64,000 nucleotides of DNA, from the NCBI RefSeq assembly GCF_000266885.1, contig NC_018020.1, positions 496,001-560,000 of the forward strand, in the 5' to 3' direction. The notes under the pieces were generated by a model. It was not told the origin of the DNA. It saw only the letters and a program-made list of their open reading frames with translations, and searched no databases. The first letter of the stretch is position 1. The number at the start of each line of letters is the position of its first letter. The stretch is from Turneriella parva DSM 21527. Lineage in GTDB: Bacteria > Spirochaetota > Leptospiria > Turneriellales > Turneriellaceae. A program made the position numbers and the translations under genes. Shown one piece after another: positions 26,673 through 34,817 of this stretch.

Positions 26673-27677
26673 GTGCGCTTTGCCCTTCGCCGCTTTCTGC
26701 TCATGGTACCGACCTTTGTTGGCATCATTACGATTACGTTCTTTTTGATCAAATTACGACCCGACGCCCTAACGACTGCCTCCATGGGGCCCGATGGCTT
26801 GAAAGAAAGTTCTGGTCTCGATGAATTTCAAACCAAGATGCGCGCGTACTACGGTCTCGATCAGCCGCTCCATATTCAATACCTAAAGCTCTGGAAAAAT
26901 ATTCTGACTCTCGACTTTTCTGAAAGCCGCATTGATCATCGACCCGTGCTGAGTAAAATTGCAGAGGCGCTGCCGATAACACTCTTCTTCAATCTGCTTT
27001 CGGTCTTCATCGTCTATACCATTTCGATTCCGCTCGGTATCTATATGGCATTACACGACGGTGCCAGACGAGAGCACTTGATTGCCACCGTGCTCTACGT
27101 TCTCTATGCTCTACCCGGTTTCTGGGTTGCGCTGATGGTGCTCAAATATTTCGGTTCAGCCGAATATCTCGATATGTTTCCGCTTTCGGGTTTGGTTAGC
27201 CCCTACTTCAGCAAGCTCGCGTGGTATGAGCAGGTTGCCGATTTTCTCTGGCACCTTGTGCTACCCGTATTTGTCATGGTCTACGGCTCATTCGCATTTT
27301 TGAGCCGGTATATGAAATCTTCTTTTTTGGATGCACTCCGTTCTGACTATGTGCGCACGGCAAAAGCCAAGGGTCTCAAGGGCTCCACGGTTATTTACGT
27401 GCACGCACTGCGCAACTCGGTGATTCCCCTCGTGACGCTGCTCGGGGGATTGCTGCCTTCTCTCATAGGTGGTTCGGTGATTTTAGAACGTATCTTTACG
27501 ATACCCGGCATGGGCAAGCTCGCCTACGACAGTTTTTACGCCAATGACGACACGGTGATCATCGCGGTTGTTTCCATATCGTCAGTGCTGACGATGCTTG
27601 GCATTTTTCTAAGCGACATCGCCTACATGGCCGTCGACCCGCGCATTCGTTATGGAATGCAGAACGAGAAAATGTGA
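26673..27677 (+). CDS. ABC transporter permease, OppB/DppB type
   Basis: 334 residues with six membrane helices and the binding-protein-dependent transport fold. Marks include the first helix RRFLLMVPTFVGIITITFF, YGLDQPLHIQYLKLWKNIL, and the cytoplasmic EAA loop near SDYVRTAKAKGLKGSTVIYVHALRNS, which contacts the ATPase. Such proteins import peptides, nickel or similar solutes. No binding protein or ATPase gene is adjacent, so the substrate is open. The next permease starts one base before this stop ends (TGATG). Confidence 0.9.
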   Translation: MRFALRRFLLMVPTFVGIITITFFLIKLRPDALTTASMGPDGLKESSGLDEFQTKMRAYYGLDQPLHIQYLKLWKNILTLDFSESRIDHRPVLSKIAEALPITLFFNLLSVFIVYTISIPLGIYMALHDGARREHLIATVLYVLYALPGFWVALMVLKYFGSAEYLDMFPLSGLVSPYFSKLAWYEQVADFLWHLVLPVFVMVYGSFAFLSRYMKSSFLDALRSDYVRTAKAKGLKGSTVIYVHALRNSVIPLVTLLGGLLPSLIGGSVILERIFTIPGMGKLAYDSFYANDDTVIIAVVSISSVLTMLGIFLSDIAYMAVDPRIRYGMQNEKM

Positions 27678-28711
27678 TGCGTGCGCCTAAGTTGTTGTCA
27701 AAACTCGCCGACCGCCTCGCCACTGCGCGGCGCGACGGCGCACCAGTTTGGGCCTATTTTTTTCTGTTCATGTTCGTGTTCACGGGTACCTGCGCCCCGG
27801 TGCTTTCTTCTTCGCAGCCATTGTTTATTTATGACAAGGCGGATTACGAAGCCAAATCGGGCATTGCGCTCAAAAGATCACCTTTGCTCTATTCTCTGGT
27901 TTTTTCAGACGCACAGGTCGAGAAAATAGAATACCGCAGACTGGTCACAAAAGGTGAAATCGGCGCGGTGTTTACGCTGGTGCCGTATTCACCTTATGAA
28001 ACGGAACTCGAAAACTATCTGAAAGCCCCCAATCTGTTGGGTAGCAGGTTCAAACATTATCTCGGCACCGACGAGAATGGACGCGACGTCGCGGCGCGAC
28101 TCATTCGCGGCACGCGCAACTCACTACTTGTTTCACTCGTGGCCGTGGGTCTTGCACTCATGATTGGCATTATCGTCGGCGCGACGGCCGGCTATTTTGG
28201 CGGTTATGTTGATGCGACGATCAGTCGCCTCATTGAAGTGGTGATTTGTTTTCCCAAACTGATTCTGATTATTGCCGTCATGGCTCTCAAGAAGCCTTCT
28301 CTCTTAAACCTCATGATCGTCATCGGCCTCACGAGCTGGACAGGTATTGCGCGGCTCGTGCGCGGCGAGGTGATGCGTGTGCGCAACTTTGACTACGTGC
28401 AAAGCGCACGGGCAATGGGTGCGTCGCATTGGCGCATTATCTTTATCCATATCTTGCCGGCAACCGCTGGGCCACTCTCTGTGACCGCTGCATTCGACGT
28501 CGCCGAAGCGGTGCTCACAGAATCGGCACTCAGCTTTCTCGGCATCGGCGTCCCCATACCTGAGCCGTCATGGGGCGATGTGCTCAAAACCGCGCAAGAT
28601 TTTCCCGACATCGCATGGTGGATGACGCTTTTTCCCGGCCTGCTGATTTTTCTCACTGTGATTACGTTCAACCAAATCGGCGACCGTTTGCGCCAGCGTT
28701 TCGCGAGGTAA
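27677..28711 (+). CDS. ABC transporter permease, OppC/DppC type
   Basis: 344 residues from the ATG at 27677; a GTG one codon earlier is less likely, since ATG overlaps the upstream stop (TGATG). An N-terminal helix is followed by a long periplasmic insert (about 45-115), as in YejE-like members, then the permease core with HYLGTDENGRDVAARLIRGT, the EAA loop DYVQSARAMGASHWRIIFIH, and ALSFLGIGVPIPEPSWGDVL. It pairs with the OppB-type protein to form the channel. Confidence 0.9.
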   Translation: MRAPKLLSKLADRLATARRDGAPVWAYFFLFMFVFTGTCAPVLSSSQPLFIYDKADYEAKSGIALKRSPLLYSLVFSDAQVEKIEYRRLVTKGEIGAVFTLVPYSPYETELENYLKAPNLLGSRFKHYLGTDENGRDVAARLIRGTRNSLLVSLVAVGLALMIGIIVGATAGYFGGYVDATISRLIEVVICFPKLILIIAVMALKKPSLLNLMIVIGLTSWTGIARLVRGEVMRVRNFDYVQSARAMGASHWRIIFIHILPATAGPLSVTAAFDVAEAVLTESALSFLGIGVPIPEPSWGDVLKTAQDFPDIAWWMTLFPGLLIFLTVITFNQIGDRLRQRFAR

Positions 28712-28712
28712 C

Positions 28713-29432
28713 ATGAATCTTGTCGGCATCGATCAGTCATTCTGGTTCAAGACCTGGCCTGCCATTTTCTCTAATCTGGTTCTCGTGCTTTTTGTCGTTT
28801 TCAAACGCCCGCCGCTCTTTAAATACCTGCTGGTATTTGCGCTGACGACGCTTGCTGACATACTGGTTGCGAGTAAAATCGTTGCCATGCCCGACGACAC
28901 CTTGCAGACCGCAGTCGAATATGTCTTCGTGCTGATCGGTGACCTGCGCTTTATACTGCTTTTGGCATACTTTCTCTATGCCGGTCTCGGAGCCACCGAG
29001 TTGCAGCAACTATCGCTGCCCGGCAGCGTCATTAAACCCGCGTTTATCTTTACACTTTTTCCGACAATTCTGGTGGGTGCCGTCGGTTTCGCAAAGCCGC
29101 ACCTCTTGACCGAAGCGCGCCATAAATTTCTGGCTTATGAGCTGATCTTTTTCATCTTAACAGTGTTGTGGATCTATATCGTACTGCCGCAAAAGAACCT
29201 ATCGGCGGCCTCTGCCCGTTTTGTCAAATCTGCCGCTCTGCCTGTATTTCTCTTCTATGGTCTGTGGTCACTGGCCGACATACTCATTTTGCGCGGTGTC
29301 GAAGCAGGTTATGCAATCCGCATTGTGCCCAATTTTCTCTACTACAGCGTATTTCTGTGGTGGATTCACCTCGCGCATGGTTCTTCTTTCGGGGCACCGG
29401 CGAACCCATTTTCTACTTTGCGCGCTGAGTGA
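28713..29432 (+). CDS. Integral membrane protein of unknown function
   Basis: 239 residues with about seven hydrophobic helices and short loops (AIFSNLVLVLFVVF, LLVFALTTLADILVAS, FILLLAYFLYAGLG, FIFTLFPTILVGAVG). The spacing of charged residues in the loops recalls YhhN/lysoplasmalogenase-type proteins, but no diagnostic motif is clear. It starts 2 bases after the permease operon ends, so it is probably co-transcribed. Confidence 0.6.
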   Translation: MNLVGIDQSFWFKTWPAIFSNLVLVLFVVFKRPPLFKYLLVFALTTLADILVASKIVAMPDDTLQTAVEYVFVLIGDLRFILLLAYFLYAGLGATELQQLSLPGSVIKPAFIFTLFPTILVGAVGFAKPHLLTEARHKFLAYELIFFILTVLWIYIVLPQKNLSAASARFVKSAALPVFLFYGLWSLADILILRGVEAGYAIRIVPNFLYYSVFLWWIHLAHGSSFGAPANPFSTLRAE

Positions 29433-29450
29433 ATCGGGTTTAATTTCCTT

Positions 29451-29771
29451 ATGTCTGACAAGTCGCCCAATACCTCAGAGCTGAGCTTAGCTGAAGTACA
29501 GAAAATTGCATCGCTGAGCAAGCTGCGTCTCGAGGGCGATGAGCTCGAAAAAATGGCGCATGACTTTAATGGCATTCTGGGCTTCGTGGCGCAGATCAAA
29601 GAAGCCGACACCAAAGGTGCGCCGGCGATCGACCACCCGCTGGGCCTCACCAATTCAGCGCGCGAAGATAAGCCCGAAGCGTCGATCGGGCAAGATGCAA
29701 TACGCCAATTTGCCCCGAAATTCGAATCGGGCTTTTTCGTCGTGCCGCGCGTCATTGAGACAGACGGTTAA
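29451..29771 (+). CDS. gatC: Aspartyl/glutamyl-tRNA amidotransferase subunit C
   Basis: GatC wraps GatA and GatB in the enzyme that converts Glu-tRNA-Gln or Asp-tRNA-Asn to the amide. The 106 residues have the typical helix pair (LAEVQKIASLSKLRLEGDELEKM, HDFNGILGFVAQIKEADTKG) and the C-terminal strand with FESGFFVVPRVI. gatA and gatB are not in this window. A methyltransferase gene starts immediately downstream. Confidence 0.92.
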   Translation: MSDKSPNTSELSLAEVQKIASLSKLRLEGDELEKMAHDFNGILGFVAQIKEADTKGAPAIDHPLGLTNSAREDKPEASIGQDAIRQFAPKFESGFFVVPRVIETDG

Positions 29772-29788
29772 GCAAGCAGGGGGCTGAC

Positions 29789-30394
29789 CTGCAGCACGCC
29801 GAAGAATTTGCAATCTACCAGAACTATCTGATTTCTGACCAGCGCGAAAAGCTGGTGCAGCCAACAATCTATACCTCGCAGATTCAGCGCGACGGCCGCG
29901 AGAACCTGAATATTCTCGACTTCGGCTGCGGCTATGGTTATGTCGCGATGCAGCTCGCGATTCTGCCGACACCCGGCATTCGTGTCTACGCCTGCGACAC
30001 CGACGAAGAATGCCTCGATGTACTCTGGGGCCGCATAGCCCACCGCGTGGTGAAAAACCTGACCGCGTTTCACTTACCCAACTATTCGCAGATTTCGCTG
30101 CCCGGGTGGTTGCCGGCAATGGATTACGTGATCTGCTCGTTCAGCATCGCCGCGCTCGAGCACCCCGACATTGGCCTGCCGCAGCTGGCGCGACAGATGG
30201 CGGGCGGCACGCAGTTTATATTTGTCGAATGGGACCCTGAAAAGTCGCATCCATTTATTGATATTTATTTTCCGCCGGCGCGCAGAATTACACCGGCCGA
30301 CTTCAAACAGCTCATAGAAATGAGCGGCCTTAAATTGCAGTACGAAGAGGTCGGCAAGCACCCCTGTTACGTCATGCGCGCCATAAAAGCGTAA
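29789..30394 (+). CDS. SAM-dependent methyltransferase, class I, probable CTG start
   Basis: The Rossmann fold is clear: motif I NILDFGCGYGYVAMQL, then VYACDTDEECLDV, and motif IV-like region DYVICSFSIAALEH. Target unknown. The first standard start, GTG at 29855, would leave motif I too near the N terminus. The frame is open upstream, and a CTG at 29789 lies five bases after AGGGGG (29778-29783), giving a normal N-terminal helix (HAEEFAIYQNYLISDQREK) and a 201-residue protein. CTG starts are rare, so this start is an inference. It is 17 bases downstream of gatC. Confidence 0.7.
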   Translation: MQHAEEFAIYQNYLISDQREKLVQPTIYTSQIQRDGRENLNILDFGCGYGYVAMQLAILPTPGIRVYACDTDEECLDVLWGRIAHRVVKNLTAFHLPNYSQISLPGWLPAMDYVICSFSIAALEHPDIGLPQLARQMAGGTQFIFVEWDPEKSHPFIDIYFPPARRITPADFKQLIEMSGLKLQYEEVGKHPCYVMRAIKA

Positions 30395-30433
30395 AGTTGA
30401 TTTGTTTCTGAAGCAAACAAATCAGCTTTACGC
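30389..30433 (+). terminator. Long hairpin after the methyltransferase gene
   Basis: GCGTAAAGTTGATTTGTTT and AAACAAATCAGCTTTACGC pair over 19 bp with one G-T pair and a seven-base loop. The stop codon at 30392-30394 is in the left arm. It isolates the desaturase operon that follows. Confidence 0.72.
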
Positions 30434-30441
30434 GGCAATAC

Positions 30442-30459
30442 TGACCGATCGTTCGGTCA
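30442..30459. promoter_or_regulatory. TetR-type operator directly before the desaturase start codon
   Basis: TGACCGA-TCGT-TCGGTCA is a perfect 7+4+7 inverted repeat of the kind bound by TetR proteins (ACCGA...TCGGT cores). It ends four bases before the ATG, where a ribosome binding site would normally be. No other ribosome binding site is visible, so the mRNA may be leaderless. Confidence 0.6.
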
Positions 30460-30462
30460 CCA

Positions 30463-31446
30463 ATGGTCAAACCCAAAGATATTCTAAGTCAAGATGAGAT
30501 GTCGGCGTTGCTCGCAAAATCAGACTTTCGCGGCTTCATTGAGCTTGCGACAAGCTGGGGGCTCATCGTCGCCGCATTTGCGATCGTCGGTTTCTGGCCA
30601 CACCTGCCCACGATTTTTATTCCGGTTGTGGTGGCGTTGATCATTCTCGGCAATCGCCACCTCGCTCTGGCGATTCTGGTGCACGACGCCTGCCACCATG
30701 CACTCTTCAAGACGCGCTGGCTGAATGAATTTGCCGGCAAGTGGTTCGCCGCCGCGCCGGTGCTGCAAGATCTCGATGGCTACCGCAACTACCACCTGCA
30801 GCACCATAAGTACACTGGGCAAGATTATCAGGGTGAAAAAGGCGACCCCGACATTATTCTCACACGCAACTACCCGATTTCAAAAAAGAGCCTCTGGCGC
30901 TGGGTGTTGCGCGACCTGACAGGCCGTTCAGCCCCACGCCTGTATTTGGGATTATTAGCCATGAACTTAGGGCTCATGAAGTTCGATCTGTCGGGCCGAG
31001 TCGTCATGTTGCCGCAGCCTGAGCGCACGGCATTCGGCTGGGTGACGTTAGCAATCCGCAAGGTGGGGCCGTTTCTGTTCACGAACGCGCTCATGTTCAC
31101 AACGCTCTGGCTCGCCGGCAATGGTTGGTTATATTTACTTTGGGTTGGCGCTGCGCTCACGACGTTTCAATTTTTCACGCGCATTCGCTCGATAGCTGAA
31201 CACGGTATGCTGCCGCGCGTTGCCGACATGCTAAAGAACACGCGTACGACCGAGGTCAGCTGGTGGCATCGCCTGACGTTCGCGCCGCACCACGTGAACT
31301 ACCATCTCGAGCACCACTTTCTGATGGCGGTGCCTTCGTATCGCCTGCCAAAAATGCACCGACTGTTGAAAGAGCGCGGCGTTTTTGCCGATGCCCCTCT
31401 CGCGTACGGCTATGGTGAAATCTTGAGACTTGCAACCACAAAATGA
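30463..31446 (+). CDS. Membrane fatty acid desaturase
   Basis: Introduces a double bond into lipid acyl chains using a di-iron centre. The 327 residues show the three His boxes: HDACHH (about 74-79), HLQHH (about 108-112) and HHVNYHLEHH (about 272-281), with hydrophobic spans between (LIVAAFAIVGFW, MLPQPERTAFGW, NALMFTTLWLAGNGW). It resembles bacterial delta-type acyl-lipid desaturases. The overlap with the TetR gene (ATGA) and the operator at its start point to control by that regulator, as in other fatty acid desaturase operons. Confidence 0.9.
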   Translation: MVKPKDILSQDEMSALLAKSDFRGFIELATSWGLIVAAFAIVGFWPHLPTIFIPVVVALIILGNRHLALAILVHDACHHALFKTRWLNEFAGKWFAAAPVLQDLDGYRNYHLQHHKYTGQDYQGEKGDPDIILTRNYPISKKSLWRWVLRDLTGRSAPRLYLGLLAMNLGLMKFDLSGRVVMLPQPERTAFGWVTLAIRKVGPFLFTNALMFTTLWLAGNGWLYLLWVGAALTTFQFFTRIRSIAEHGMLPRVADMLKNTRTTEVSWWHRLTFAPHHVNYHLEHHFLMAVPSYRLPKMHRLLKERGVFADAPLAYGYGEILRLATTK

Positions 31447-31994
31447 CCGAAGGCCATCAGCGTATTTACAGTGTGGCGCAGAGGCTCTTCGCGCTGCGCG
31501 GTTACGCCGGCGTCAGCATTGCCGACATCGCTAAAGAGGCAAAAATGGCAAAGTCAACCGTGCTGCACCATTTTGCGAATAAACAAAGACTCTACCAAGA
31601 GGTCGTGAATGAAAGTATCGCGCTCTTCGCAGCAGCGCCTGCCGAGCTTGCGCACGCCACGCTCGCCGACAAACTCAAGCACTTGCTCGCAGCGATGCTC
31701 GCCGAACCGATGCACGCGAAACTGCTCAACCGGGTTTTTATGGACAACCCCAAAAGCGCAGCTCTCGCAGCGCGCCGCTATTGGCGGCCTTTGCTCGAGC
31801 AACTGACGCCGAACGGCGACCTGCACGAACGCGCGCTCGCGCTGTTTTGCGTGAACGCTATTATTCAGATTGCATTCAGCATTGAACTGCAGAGACATGT
31901 ACTAAAGACGGAGATTGATCTTGTTCAGACGTATAGAGGTGTCATCGACGATTTGGTTTTGAAGGTTTCCCGAAGGGAAACCTTCAAAACCTAA
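31443..31994 (+). CDS. TetR-family regulator of the desaturase operon
   Basis: 183 residues. The N-terminal DNA-binding helices are clear: IYSVAQRLFALRGYAGVSIADIAKEAKMAKSTVLHHFANKQRLYQEV, with VSIADIAKEAKMAKSTVLHH as helix-turn-helix. The ligand domain is short and helical. Its ATG overlaps the desaturase stop, so it is co-transcribed and probably represses its own operon through the palindrome at 30442-30459; the inducer could be an acyl chain or acyl-CoA, as for DesT and FabR. Confidence 0.9.
   Translation: MTEGHQRIYSVAQRLFALRGYAGVSIADIAKEAKMAKSTVLHHFANKQRLYQEVVNESIALFAAAPAELAHATLADKLKHLLAAMLAEPMHAKLLNRVFMDNPKSAALAARRYWRPLLEQLTPNGDLHERALALFCVNAIIQIAFSIELQRHVLKTEIDLVQTYRGVIDDLVLKVSRRETFKT
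31955..31991. terminator. Bidirectional hairpin between TetR and barrel genes
   Basis: GGTTTTGAAGGTTTCCC, loop GAA, GGGAAACCTTCAAAACC: a perfect 17-bp stem. The TetR stop (31992-31994) lies just beyond it, and the barrel gene stop (31984-31986) lies in the right arm. Confidence 0.75.
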
Positions 31995-32961
31995 ATGCAG
32001 TACCCAATGCGCCGCCGACGAGACCGTTGACCATGTCGACCTGTGCTTCGACGCCGATTTCGATGAGAAAGAGTGAGATTTCAAAACCGAGAAGCAGACG
32101 GTGCGAAAGTAGCCGTGCCGCTTGGCGTTCTGAGATATCAATTGAGCCGGTGCCGGTGTAAGCACCCACGGACATATCGCCACTGATGTTTAACCCCGTG
32201 GTGTATTGACCAACCTGTAAGCCGAGCGAATATCCCAAGAACGGATGAAAGAACATAAGGTCATACCATACCCTAACCTCTGGGCCAATGCCGAGGTACT
32301 GCCAGTTGGTGGCCACTTTCGAGGTTACATTGGTGAGCGAAACTGAACCCGAGGTAACACTTTGCCCTGTTTGCGTGACCGACATCGCTCCGGTCGTGTA
32401 AGAGGCGAAACCGGCGATCGTGACGCCGGGCTTTAGAAATCCCCCCTCAACCAAATGGTAGCCCATGCGCGCCCGGTATGTACCGAATTTAATCTCTGCC
32501 GAGGTGTTGCTGCCGAAGGCGTCAGAACTGAGCGCAATCGGCACGTTGGGAAAAAATGAAAACCGCAGGTCCCATTTGCGGGTGATGCCCATGCCGAAAT
32601 TGAATGAAATATTCGGCGCCACCAGATATGACGGCACGTTGCCCTGAAGCGATGAATCGACCTCGCTCTTCATTGCCGTGACACGTCCGAACGAGCCGCC
32701 GATGCCAAGGCCTACATAAAGCGAAGGAAACTTGCCAAGGTTGTCGCGCGCGATCGGCGCCGAGAGGTGTGATGAGAACGCCATCGCGTCACCATAATAG
32801 CGCGAGTAAGATTGAGCCAACTGTGTGTACTTAGCATCAAGTTCTTGCGCCTGTGTCAGTTCAGCGCCACTGAGGCCTGAAAAATTCACCGTGGCATTTA
32901 GGGGTAAAATGGCCGCCAGCGCGAGCAGCAAGATAAAAGCGCGGATTAACCCCTTATACAT
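31984..32961 (-). CDS. Outer-membrane beta-barrel protein
   Basis: 325 residues from the ATG at 32961 with a signal peptide (MYKGLIRAFILLLALAAILPLNA). The mature part begins with a helical region (AELTQAQELDAKYTQLAQ) and then alternating strands rich in Gly and aromatics, ending LGTAFRF with a C-terminal Phe. It resembles spirochaete Lipl45/porin-like barrels but no named family is recognised. A longer frame to 33057 would overlap the next minus gene and lacks a signal. Confidence 0.6.
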   Translation of the reverse strand: MYKGLIRAFILLLALAAILPLNATVNFSGLSGAELTQAQELDAKYTQLAQSYSRYYGDAMAFSSHLSAPIARDNLGKFPSLYVGLGIGGSFGRVTAMKSEVDSSLQGNVPSYLVAPNISFNFGMGITRKWDLRFSFFPNVPIALSSDAFGSNTSAEIKFGTYRARMGYHLVEGGFLKPGVTIAGFASYTTGAMSVTQTGQSVTSGSVSLTNVTSKVATNWQYLGIGPEVRVWYDLMFFHPFLGYSLGLQVGQYTTGLNISGDMSVGAYTGTGSIDISERQAARLLSHRLLLGFEISLFLIEIGVEAQVDMVNGLVGGALGTAFRF

Positions 32962-33016
32962 GATTGGCATATATGACGACCCTACGCGCTTATTATCGAC
33001 AGTTTCGGGTCGCGAC

Positions 33017-33505
33017 TCAACCATTGGCTTCTGTGCCATACTGCAACTTAAACACATTGTGTACCAGATGCGTCGCGAAAAGTGCGATCGCGCAGCCGGC
33101 GACGACCGCCGCCACCCTTGATACGGCAGCGCCCCAGTGATCGGTCGAATCGGTCTGCATCAGCGTGATGATCAGCGCCACCAGGGTCGAACGAGCGCCC
33201 GCCATCAACTGCAGGCGATGGCAGGCAAAAAGCGCAACGGTCGCGCCGGCGATAATGTTCACGGGATTCTCGAGCGCAGCAAAAAGAAACAGCACGCCGA
33301 CGAGCACACCGATGATGTTGCCTTTGATGCGTATCACCGAAAGCTGAACAGCGTCTTTGCCCTCTGGTGTCATGACGAGCACAGCCGAGATGAGCGCCCA
33401 GATATAGTCGACCTGGCTTACCCAGAGCGAAAGTAGATAGCAAAGCGAAACTGCGATAACCATTTTTAAGAGGTAAATGGCGGTGTTGCGCTTTTGCGGG
33501 GTCAT
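33017..33505 (-). CDS. FUSC-type (aromatic acid exporter-like) membrane protein
   Basis: 162 residues from the ATG at 33505 (MTPQKRNTAIYLLKMVIAVS). Four or five membrane helices with the FUSC pattern: LLSLWVSQVDYIWALISAVLVM, RIKGNIIGVLVGVLFLF and VNIIAGATVALFACHRLQLM. Larger FUSC proteins such as YccS/AaeB export small aromatic acids; this one is only the N-terminal membrane half, so it may be a minimal member. A frame from 33562 adds 19 residues without a signal-like pattern. Confidence 0.65.
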   Translation of the reverse strand: MTPQKRNTAIYLLKMVIAVSLCYLLSLWVSQVDYIWALISAVLVMTPEGKDAVQLSVIRIKGNIIGVLVGVLFLFAALENPVNIIAGATVALFACHRLQLMAGARSTLVALIITLMQTDSTDHWGAAVSRVAAVVAGCAIALFATHLVHNVFKLQYGTEANG

Positions 33506-33609
33506 GCTGCTTTCGCAAAACCGAGGAGCGCAATGGGGCGAACATAAGAATTCAGATTGCAAAAAGCAACCGAATTTGCAGCATGTAACCCAGAAAAAGC
33601 AGGGTCGAA

Positions 33610-34218
33610 ATGGCGTTATTCAAACATACGTTTCGCGTTGAATCGACCAGGCTACCGGGGTACGACTATGCAAAGCCGGGTGCATATTTTGTCACCATCT
33701 GCGCAAGAGGCCGCCGTTCTTGGTTTGGTGAAATACGAAATGGTATCATGGCATTGAACGAGGCGGGTAACCTCGTTTGGCGCGAATGGCACAGAACTGG
33801 CCAATTGGTACAAAATCTGAAGGTCGATGAATTTATCGTCATGCCAAACCATGTGCATGGTATTCTAATCATCGGTGAATCCATTGACGCCAATACCTTT
33901 GGCATACAATCAATTGCCGACAGAAAAACCGTAGAGACGCCCTTTACGGGCGTCTCATTGAATTCGCGCCAAAAAATGAAGGAGACGCCCGGGAAGGGCG
34001 TCTCTACAGATCGCGCCAACGCGAATATTTCCATAATCACGAATCAATTCAAACGCGCGTGCACCCTGGGCATTAGACGCAACTTCGCGCCTGATTTTTC
34101 CTGGCAAACCAGGTTTTACGAGCACATTATTCGCGATGACGCGTCCCTCACAGCAATTCGGCAATACATTCAGCAAAACCCGGTAAACTGGACAAAAGAT
34201 GAGTATTATGGTTCATAA
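33610..34218 (+). CDS. REP-associated tyrosine transposase (RAYT) with an internal repeat unit
   Basis: 202 residues of the Y1/HUH type that cut and join REP hairpins. The marks are PGAYFVTICARGRRSWFGEI, the HUH pair in EFIVMPNHVHGILII, and the C-terminal Tyr region HIIRDDASLTAIRQYIQQNPVNW. Between residues about 105 and 135, the coding sequence contains one whole 78-bp repeat unit of the same kind as the array downstream (33931-34008), read as KTVETPFTGVSLNSRQKMKE. The insertion keeps the frame, so the protein may still be active. The repeats begin again 55 bases after the stop. Confidence 0.82.
   Translation: MALFKHTFRVESTRLPGYDYAKPGAYFVTICARGRRSWFGEIRNGIMALNEAGNLVWREWHRTGQLVQNLKVDEFIVMPNHVHGILIIGESIDANTFGIQSIADRKTVETPFTGVSLNSRQKMKETPGKGVSTDRANANISIITNQFKRACTLGIRRNFAPDFSWQTRFYEHIIRDDASLTAIRQYIQQNPVNWTKDEYYGS
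33931..34008. repeat. REP-like hairpin pair inside the RAYT coding region
   Basis: GAGACGCCC-TTTAC-GGGCGTCTC at 33934-33956, a 25-base spacer, then GAGACGCCC-GGGAA-GGGCGTCTC at 33982-34004, bordered by GTA and TAC. The whole unit is thus a double hairpin that can also close end to end. Confidence 0.85.
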
Positions 34219-34272
34219 TCCGTTTATGACGCATACCAGAGCGCAATCACAGAATTCTCAAGATTTAAATCC

Positions 34273-34349
34273 GTAGAGACGACCTTCATGGGCGTCTCTT
34301 TAAATTCAAGGCAGAAAACGAAGGAGACGCCCGTGAAGGGCGTCTCTAC
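34273..34349. repeat. REP-like double hairpin, array unit 1
   Basis: Same layout as 33931-34008 with one mismatch in the first hairpin arm (GAGACGACC). Spacer AATTCAAGGCAGAAAACGAA-like. It starts a run of three units with a period of about 174 bases. Confidence 0.85.
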
Positions 34350-34446
34350 AGATTGCGGTAGATGGAGAATTGCCTTGAGAAATGAGATTTCATCTGTCTC
34401 GGCCGAGGTCGTAGAATTTACAATAAATAGTCACCACGACAAAACT

Positions 34447-34523
34447 GTAGAGACGCCCTTCATGGGCGTCTCTTTGAATTGACGGCAGAAAACGGAGGAG
34501 ACGCCCGTGAAGGGCGTCTCTAC
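34447..34523. repeat. REP-like double hairpin, array unit 2
   Basis: Perfect arms in both hairpins (loops TTCAT and GTGAA). The about 97 bases between units 1 and 2 are repeated after unit 2 with only scattered differences, including TTTACAATAAATAGTCACCA, so the tandem unit is hairpin pair plus flanking DNA. Confidence 0.85.
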
Positions 34524-34621
34524 GGATTGCGGCACAAGGAGGATTGCATTCAGAAATGAAACATCATCTGTCTCGGGCCGAGGTCGTAGAATTTACAATA
34601 AATAGTCACCACGACAAAACT

Positions 34622-34746
34622 GTAGAGACGCCCTTCATGGGCGTCTCTTTGAATTAACGGCAGAAAACGGAGGAGACGCCCTTCATGGGCGTCTCTTTAA
34701 ATTCACGCCAAAAAGCGAAGGCGACGCCCGTGAAGGGCGTCTCTAC
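34622..34746. repeat. REP-like triple hairpin, array unit 3
   Basis: Three GAGACGCCC/GGGCGTCTC-type hairpins in a row (the last left arm is GCGACGCCC) instead of two, as if two units had fused. It ends the array 72 bases before the HD phosphohydrolase gene. Confidence 0.82.
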
Positions 34747-34817
34747 AGATCGCGGCGAAGGGTTTATCGTATAAAAAACGATAGCTATCTTATGGCAACG
34801 GGAGAATCACTCCCCCG

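Noticed and set aside
34273-34746. CRISPR array
   Set aside because: The repeats are palindromic double hairpins with about 175-bp tandem period, the segments between are themselves repeated, and no cas gene is near. They fit REP elements beside a RAYT.
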